Positions 49,718 through 54,153 of a stretch of DNA of 54,153 bases are shown here, one piece after another. Below the pieces are notes generated by a model. It did no database searches. It saw only the letters and a list, made by a program, of their open reading frames with translations, and was not told where the DNA came from. Source of the stretch: UBA668 sp043740085 (GTDB lineage: Bacteria; Actinomycetota; Acidimicrobiia; Acidimicrobiales; Ilumatobacteraceae); NCBI GenBank assembly GCA_043740085.1, contig JAYUCY010000036.1:1-54153 (forward strand). The letters are read 5' to 3'. The position numbers and the translations under genes were made by a program. Position 1 is the stretch's first letter. Each line of letters starts with the position of its first letter.

Positions 49718-50415
49718 GCCCGTTTGACACCATCGCACAGGCGCTTGTCCATCTCGCCACCGGCGGCATCGTGGTCGTGGCCGACGACGAGAATCGCGAG
49801 AACGAGGGCGACCTCATCATGGCGGCCGATGCGGCCACGCCGAAAGCAATTGCGTTCTTCGTGCGCCACACCTCCGGTGTGATTTGCGCGGCCCTACCCG
49901 GCGATACGTGCGACGCACTCGAACTGCCGCTGATGGTGCCACCAGCCGCTAACGCAGACCAATTCCGCACCGCGTTCACAGTCACCGTCGACCTCGCCGT
50001 TGGCACGACTACTGGCATTTCAGCTGCCGACCGCGCCGCCACACTGCGAGCTCTTGCCGACCCGACCACCACGCCGAACCAGCTCAACCGACCGGGCCAC
50101 ATCTTCCCGCTGCGCGCTCGCGCTGGCGGGGTGTTGGAACGGCCAGGACACACCGAGGCAGCGGTCGATCTTGCCCGCCTCGCCGGGTGCTCGCCTGCAG
50201 GGGTGCTGAGCGAACTGGTGCTCGACGACGGGTCAATGGCCCGTTTGCCGCAGCTGACCGAATTCGCCCGCACGCACCACCTCCCCCTCATCTCGATTGC
50301 CGATCTCATCGCGTACCGCCGCATCAGTACCGAACGACACCCCACTACCGAACGACACCCCACTACCGAACGACACCACGAAGCACACGACAACGACACA
50401 GGAGTATTTGCATGA
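49714..50415 (+). CDS. ribB: 3,4-dihydroxy-2-butanone 4-phosphate synthase with repeat tail
   Basis: 233 residues. Catalytic motifs: VVVADDENRENEGDLIMAAD (acidic metal-binding loop), FVRHTSGVICAALP, TTTGISAADRAATLRALADP, RPGHIFPLRARAGGVLERPG and HTEAAVDLARLAG. It makes the four-carbon unit of riboflavin from ribulose 5-phosphate. Only the DHBP synthase domain is present; the GTP cyclohydrolase II half of the common RibBA fusion is missing. After the normal end (ISIADLIAYRR) the protein carries a tail of hexapeptides (TERHPT, TERHPT, TERHHE) encoded by 18-bp tandem repeats. Confidence 0.94.
   Translation: MSPFDTIAQALVHLATGGIVVVADDENRENEGDLIMAADAATPKAIAFFVRHTSGVICAALPGDTCDALELPLMVPPAANADQFRTAFTVTVDLAVGTTTGISAADRAATLRALADPTTTPNQLNRPGHIFPLRARAGGVLERPGHTEAAVDLARLAGCSPAGVLSELVLDDGSMARLPQLTEFARTHHLPLISIADLIAYRRISTERHPTTERHPTTERHHEAHDNDTGVFA
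50328..50379 (+). repeat. 18-bp tandem repeat inside the ribB 3' end
   Basis: Units TACCGAACGACACCCCAC at 50328-50345 and 50346-50363 are identical; a third unit from 50364 diverges after 15 bases. The length is a multiple of three, so the repeat expands the protein by six residues per copy without changing frame. Confidence 0.85.
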
Positions 50416-50900
50416 CCACGTTTCACGGACAAATGAACGGCGCGGGCATGCGCGTCGCATTGGTGTGTAGCCGTTTCAACGATCTGATCGTCTGCCGCTT
50501 GGAGGCAGGCGCTCGCGATGCACTCACTCGCCACGGCACCGACGCCGACGCGATCGACACTGTGTGGGTACCAGGCGCGTGGGAGATCCCGATGGCAGCG
50601 CAAGCCCTGGCCGCCAGTGGGCGCTACGACGCAATCGTTGCACTCGGCGCCGTTATGCGCGGCGCGACGTACCACTTCGAGGTGATCGCGAACCAGAGTG
50701 CCGCCGGCCTCACACGCGTCGCACACGACACTGGCGTGGTAGTCACCAACGGCATCATCACGGTCGACACGATGGACCAGGCGCTGGAACGGGCAGGCAG
50801 CAAGGCCGGCAACAAGGGCGCCGATGCCGCCCTCGCCGCGCTGGAAACCGTCAACGTGATTCGTGCCGCAATAGTTGTTGGACACAACCATTTGTCGTAG
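50412..50900 (+). CDS. ribH: 6,7-dimethyl-8-ribityllumazine synthase
   Basis: 162 residues. Motifs: VALVCSRFNDLIVCRLEAGA, VWVPGAWEIPMAAQALA, ALGAVMRGATYHFEVIANQS (catalytic His) and NGIITVDTMDQALERAG, KAGNKGADAALAALE. It condenses the DHBP-derived C4 unit with the ribitylaminouracil. Start overlaps the ribB stop and has GGAG eight bases upstream. The C-terminal AAIVVGHNHLS is unlike the usual helical end. ribA and ribD are not in this window. Confidence 0.95.
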   Translation: MTTFHGQMNGAGMRVALVCSRFNDLIVCRLEAGARDALTRHGTDADAIDTVWVPGAWEIPMAAQALAASGRYDAIVALGAVMRGATYHFEVIANQSAAGLTRVAHDTGVVVTNGIITVDTMDQALERAGSKAGNKGADAALAALETVNVIRAAIVVGHNHLS

Positions 50901-51084
50901 CCTCGATCTCACGGACATCGCGACCTCGCTCGCGCGACGCGACAAGTGGGGCGGCTGCAGGATCGCTTCGTTGCTACCGCGGTGCAACGACGGGCGGAGT
51001 CGAACGCCCAGAATGCCGCGCTGGCGGTGGCGTTCGACGCAGTTGCGAAGCCCTGGTTGTGCGCTCTTGGCGCGCTCTCTTGGC

Positions 51085-52311
51085 TTAGATGCGCTCGATG
51101 ATGGTGGCCGTGGCCATGCCGCCGCCGGTGCACATGGTCACCAGGCCGGTCTGCAGGTCGCGCCGTTCCAATTCGTCGAGCAGCGTGCCAATCAACATCG
51201 CGCCGGTGGCACCGATGGGATGGCCCAGCGCCATGGCGCCACCGTTGACGTTGACCTTGTCCCACGGCACACCGGTGTCGCGCAGGAACTTGAGCAGCAC
51301 TGCGGCGAACGCTTCGTTGACCTCGAAGAGGTCGATGTCGTCGAGGGTCATCCCCGCCTTCTGCACGACCAGCCGAGCCGCCGGCCCAGGAGCGGTGAGC
51401 ATGATCACCGGCTCGTCGCCGGCCACCGCGGCCATCGTCACCTTGGCGCGCGGGGTGTAGCCCTGGGCGCGCGCGTACTCGGGCGAGGTCAGCAGCACTG
51501 CCGCCGCGCCGTCAACGACACCCGACGAGTTGCCGCCATGGTGTACGTGGCGAATCTCACCAATGTGCGGGTAGGCCGCACGCGCGGTCTCATCGATGGT
51601 CAACTCGCGTCCGCCCATCGTGTGGTTGCCCATGCCGGCGAACGCGGGTGCCAACTTGGCGAGGTCGGCCAACGTGGTGCCGGCGCGAGGGTGCTCGTCG
51701 TGGTCGAGTGCGAGCGTGCCGTCGTCGTGGAAGATCGGCACAAGTGAGCGCTCGAAACGGCCCTCGGCGATGGCCTCGGCGGCACGGTTCTGGCTGTCGA
51801 CGGCCAACTGGTCCAGCTCCTCGCGTGAGAAGCCCTCGACGCTGGCGATCAGGTCGGCGCTGATGCCCTGCGGCACCATGTCGTACTGGTCGCGCAGGTG
51901 GTTGTTGTTGGCGGTGAAACCATCGACGTGCATCGGTGCTGGGCGCGACATGCTCTCCACCCCACCGGCCACGACCATGTCTTGGAAGCCGGCGAGGATG
52001 CCCATCGAGGCAAAGTTGACGGCCTGCTGGCCGCTGCCGCAGAAGCGGTTGAGCGTGACACCCGGAGCCTGAATGCTCCACCCGGCGTCGAGTGCCGCCA
52101 TGCGGGCGATGTCCATGGAGTGGTCGCCGCTGCCGGCGCCACACCCCATGATCACATCGTCGACCTCGGCGGTATCGAACCCGTTGCGTTGCTGCAGCGC
52201 GTTGAGGACCTGGGCAAGGATGCGTTGCGGGTGCACGTTGTGCAGCGCACCGGTCTCCTTGCCCTTGCCTCGCGGCGAACGAACGGCATCAATGATCCAG
52301 GCTTCACTCAT
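51085..52311 (-). CDS. Thiolase (acetyl-CoA C-acyltransferase)
   Basis: 408 residues. The nucleophilic Cys is in LNRFCGSGQQAVNFASMGIL, followed by VAGGVESMSRPAPMHVDG; the C-terminal catalytic elements are NVNGGAMALGHPIGATGAML (His) and LVTMCTGGGMATATIIERI (Cys). Such FadA-like thiolases cleave 3-ketoacyl-CoA in beta-oxidation or condense acyl-CoAs. The ATG at 52309-52311 has TACGGT seven bases upstream. Its partner hydratase/dehydrogenase is not adjacent. Confidence 0.95.
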   Translation of the reverse strand: MSEAWIIDAVRSPRGKGKETGALHNVHPQRILAQVLNALQQRNGFDTAEVDDVIMGCGAGSGDHSMDIARMAALDAGWSIQAPGVTLNRFCGSGQQAVNFASMGILAGFQDMVVAGGVESMSRPAPMHVDGFTANNNHLRDQYDMVPQGISADLIASVEGFSREELDQLAVDSQNRAAEAIAEGRFERSLVPIFHDDGTLALDHDEHPRAGTTLADLAKLAPAFAGMGNHTMGGRELTIDETARAAYPHIGEIRHVHHGGNSSGVVDGAAAVLLTSPEYARAQGYTPRAKVTMAAVAGDEPVIMLTAPGPAARLVVQKAGMTLDDIDLFEVNEAFAAVLLKFLRDTGVPWDKVNVNGGAMALGHPIGATGAMLIGTLLDELERRDLQTGLVTMCTGGGMATATIIERI

Positions 52312-52318
52312 GTCGCGA

Positions 52319-52324
52319 ACCGTA
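52319..52324 (-). promoter_or_regulatory. -10 hexamer of a leaderless promoter for the thiolase
   Basis: TACGGT on the minus strand, seven bases before the ATG at 52311. Confidence 0.5.
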
Positions 52325-52371
52325 CCTGCGCGGTCACAATCGCCCCGAGTCGTAGGGCCACGACTTCAGGG

Positions 52372-52420
52372 CCAATGGAGGGTTTCGGTGACCTGGGGAG
52401 GGGTTGGAACCCTCCATTGG
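52372..52420. repeat. 49-bp extragenic palindrome (family 1, diverged copy)
   Basis: CCAATGGAGGGTT (52372-52384) and AACCCTCCATTGG (52408-52420) form a perfect 13-bp stem; the 5' arm continues TTCGGTGACCT like the copies at 16187 and 16237. It lies in the intergenic region upstream of the thiolase and of the 119-residue gene. Confidence 0.8.
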
Positions 52421-52556
52421 GAAGCCAGACGGCCGAAAGTTGGGCGAGGCATCAGAATCTGACGGGTGGCGGATGGCGGTAGACTCGCCAGCGTCTCGTG
52501 CCGGTCTATTTTGACGTCCGCCAGGGGTCGTTAGCCCTCTTGCCGCGAAGGAAGCC

Positions 52557-52916
52557 ATGCCCACCACCAAGAAGCCCGCAGACGACACGCTCGCCGAAGA
52601 TCGCCCGATCATCGCCAAGGCCGCTCCGGTGAAGGCACCGGCCAAGCCGCGCAAGGCCGCCACCAAGCGTGGCGTAAAGCCCAACTCGGTGCTTGCCGAG
52701 GACCACACCCCCAGCGAAGCCATTGCTCATGCAATCCGTATGGAGTTTGGCGATCTGAGCCCGTCGGTCAACCGCATCATGAATGCTGGCCTGCACGAGG
52801 CTGGCACGATGCACGCCATCACCCTGTTCCGCGAATCGCTGGGCGTGCCGGGTGACGAAAACCGCAATCCGATGGTCGCGATCGAAGCCGGCCGCCTGAT
52901 TCCTGATACTGCCTGA
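52557..52916 (+). CDS. Hypothetical protein with basic N-terminus
   Basis: 119 residues, no family recognised. The first 45 residues are Lys/Ala/Pro-rich and disordered (AAPVKAPAKPRKAATKRGVK), like a histone-H1-type tail; the rest is a small helical domain (TPSEAIAHAIRMEFGDLSPS; VNRIMNAGLHEAGTMHAITL). The ATG has AAGGAAG seven bases upstream. Possible TAGACT promoter about 75 bases upstream (near 52481). DNA or RNA binding is a guess from composition only. Confidence 0.65.
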   Translation: MPTTKKPADDTLAEDRPIIAKAAPVKAPAKPRKAATKRGVKPNSVLAEDHTPSEAIAHAIRMEFGDLSPSVNRIMNAGLHEAGTMHAITLFRESLGVPGDENRNPMVAIEAGRLIPDTA

Positions 52917-52938
52917 GCAAGAACCCAAGGGAGGGCAC

Positions 52939-53046
52939 ATGCCCGAAAAGTCACCTCAAAAGCCGGCCGCCAAGAAGGCGGGAAAGTCGCTCAAGGAGAA
53001 GCGCGACGTCAAGAAGGCAAAGCAGGCCGACCGTAAAAACGGCTGA
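52939..53046 (+). CDS. Small Lys-rich protein (35 residues)
   Basis: Too short for routine gene calls. ATG at 52939 with an excellent AAGGGAGGG ribosome-binding sequence; it encodes MPEKSPQKPAAKKAGKSL and on to ADRKNG, stop TGA at 53044-53046. 12 of its 35 residues are Lys. The KSLKEKR and KKAK elements look like those of small conserved actinobacterial peptides of unknown function. It follows the 119-residue gene by 22 bp. The next gene's reading frame is open across its stop codon. Confidence 0.7.
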   Translation: MPEKSPQKPAAKKAGKSLKEKRDVKKAKQADRKNG

Positions 53047-53203
53047 TCCGCGGCCGCAGCCCGGTGAGGGGTCTGGTGAGGAATCTGGTCGCGTCCAGAC
53101 GCTGCTCGACGCCACGCGACTTCCACTGCGTGACCTGATCCTCGATCCGGGGGACGAGCTGTCACTCGTCAACGACCCTTCGGTAGCCGCCGACGCATCG
53201 TTC

Positions 53204-54091
53204 ATGCGGGCCTTCGTCCCGATGCGCTCATACCAACGGCTGCGCAGCTCGGGCCTCGACGGCCTGACCAGCACCATTGCCCGGCACCCCGATGTGGTCA
53301 CCGACCGCATCTTGGTGCGGGCGTTGGCTGACAACTCGGGCCAGTTCGTGGTCATCGATGGGTCGCGCCACGTGGCTGCCCTACGGCTGCTCGCCGACAC
53401 CGGCGAGTCGAACGGCCTGCCGCTGTCCTCGGAAGTGACTGCGCTCTTCGACAGTTGCCCGATTACCATTGTGCACCCAGAAGCCGACCCGGCGTTCGTA
53501 CTGGCGCTGCTGGGTGACGCCACCGAGCCGGGGGTTGATCCGTGGCTACTGGGCCAACGCGACCAGCTGCTGCGCCTGCTCGACCGCCAGAGCGCGCACC
53601 ACGGCCAGCCCACGTTGGCCACAGCCGCTGCCAACAATGCCCACACGGTTCGCCGCTATCACGGATACCGCGCGCTGCAGCAAATGATGCAGGGCCACGC
53701 GATCGCGACCCACGCTGCCGTTGCGTTGTACCCGCTGTTTCACGCTGCGGTCGGCCGTTCGGCAATCCGCGGCTGGCTGGATTGGGACGACAACCTGTGC
53801 TGCTTCATCGACGATGCTGAGCTGGACCGCTTCTACCGATTGCTGCTGCCCAGTACCCGGGCCGATGGCACCACTCGCCCGCCATGCATCGCTGCCGTAG
53901 GCGACGTAGTACAACTCTGTGATGTGCTCGCCGAGCCTGCTGCGCGCTCCGTGCTGCTGGAGCGCGACGCAACTCTGGAGGAAGCTGTCGCGGTGATCAA
54001 CGCCGGCGTGTTCCAGCAATGGTCAGCGCAGGTGGGTGAAGTGGTGGAGACCATGAAGTGGGACCGCCGCCGCTTCGGCCCGCGTTCATAA
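53204..54091 (+). CDS. ParB-like nuclease-fold protein
   Basis: 295 residues from the first ATG. The N-terminal ParB-like pattern is SSGLDGLTSTIARHPDVVTD, ILVRALADNSGQFVVIDGSR and HVAALRLLADTGESNGLPL (the 'dG.RR..A...lg' core of ParB/sulfiredoxin folds). The rest is a helical domain of unknown role (LDWDDNLCCFIDDAELDRFY). The frame is open without a stop, and looks coding, for roughly 35-55 codons upstream (RLPLRDLILDPGDELSLVND), but no ATG, GTG or TTG is in that stretch, so the true start is unresolved. Not the chromosome-partitioning ParB, as parA is not adjacent. Confidence 0.6.
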   Translation: MRAFVPMRSYQRLRSSGLDGLTSTIARHPDVVTDRILVRALADNSGQFVVIDGSRHVAALRLLADTGESNGLPLSSEVTALFDSCPITIVHPEADPAFVLALLGDATEPGVDPWLLGQRDQLLRLLDRQSAHHGQPTLATAAANNAHTVRRYHGYRALQQMMQGHAIATHAAVALYPLFHAAVGRSAIRGWLDWDDNLCCFIDDAELDRFYRLLLPSTRADGTTRPPCIAAVGDVVQLCDVLAEPAARSVLLERDATLEEAVAVINAGVFQQWSAQVGEVVETMKWDRRRFGPRS

Positions 54092-54153
54092 AGAATCACG
54101 TCCTCACCGACGGCTCGGCTACTGCTCATCGCCAATGCCCCTTGCCCGGGAGT

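Overview
The window is a 54 kb, high-GC chromosomal segment of an actinobacterium. Lineage markers are a mycothione reductase, mycofactocin-maturation genes (mftE, mftF) beside a dedicated electron-transfer-flavoprotein operon, a DUF4395 protein, RskA-type anti-sigma factors and many apparently leaderless genes (a TANNNT hexamer 6-9 nt before the start codon). A secreted enzyme with repeated 'VDVQGYF' modules points, as an inference from general knowledge, to Acidimicrobiia (Ilumatobacter-like). I see no phage, integrase, insertion sequence, CRISPR array, rRNA or tRNA.

Layout. 1-3827 (minus): the 5' part of fusA, a membrane-anchored NERD-domain protein and a flavin amine oxidase. 3913-7553 (plus): a heterodimeric ABC exporter pair. 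7568-9517 (minus): a molybdopterin oxidoreductase. 9608-15656 (plus): a tightly coupled run fixB-fixC-fixX-fixA-tetR-mftE-mftF; this is the metabolic centrepiece. It should take electrons from mycofactocin-linked dehydrogenases to quinone and make the glycosylated cofactor, but mftA, mftB, mftC and mftD are not in the window. 15625-25280: DUF4395, alanine-racemase-fold protein, DUF418 membrane protein, zinc metallopeptidase, a 2OG-Fe(II) oxygenase/ROK kinase pair, an ECF sigma factor with a membrane partner, uracil-DNA glycosylase, a LytR_C protein, a YihY membrane protein and an SRPBCC protein. 25358-33600: a secreted peptidoglycan-active protein, a GH3 glycosidase, a carotenoid oxygenase and a two-component system. 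33741-39267: a secreted protein, mycothione reductase and superoxide dismutase (redox defence), a Cys-rich protein, a membrane protein and an acyl-CoA dehydrogenase. 39487-45921: a SNF2 helicase with a small coupled partner, a Rieske-oxygenase relative that has lost its Rieske centre, an ECF sigma/anti-sigma pair and a hypothetical protein. 46004-48781: divergent glgC and glgA (glycogen synthesis). 48782-50900: an FMN riboswitch and ribE-ribB-ribH. 51085-54091: a thiolase, two small hypothetical proteins (one a 35-residue Lys-rich peptide) and a ParB-like protein.

Besides genes the window holds three families of short extragenic repeats (39-49 bp palindromes at 16187-16275 and 52372-52420; 49-bp palindromes at 39382-39430 and 45942-45990; about 65-bp elements at 43851-43915 and 48741-48807). 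I could assign none of them to a known element, and one copy appears to have become the C-terminal tail of GlgA. The only gene-free stretch longer than 300 bases is 48782-49135, which contains the FMN riboswitch. No wholly new multigene system is obvious; the best leads are the split mycofactocin/ETF locus, the repeat families and the Rieske-less oxygenase.
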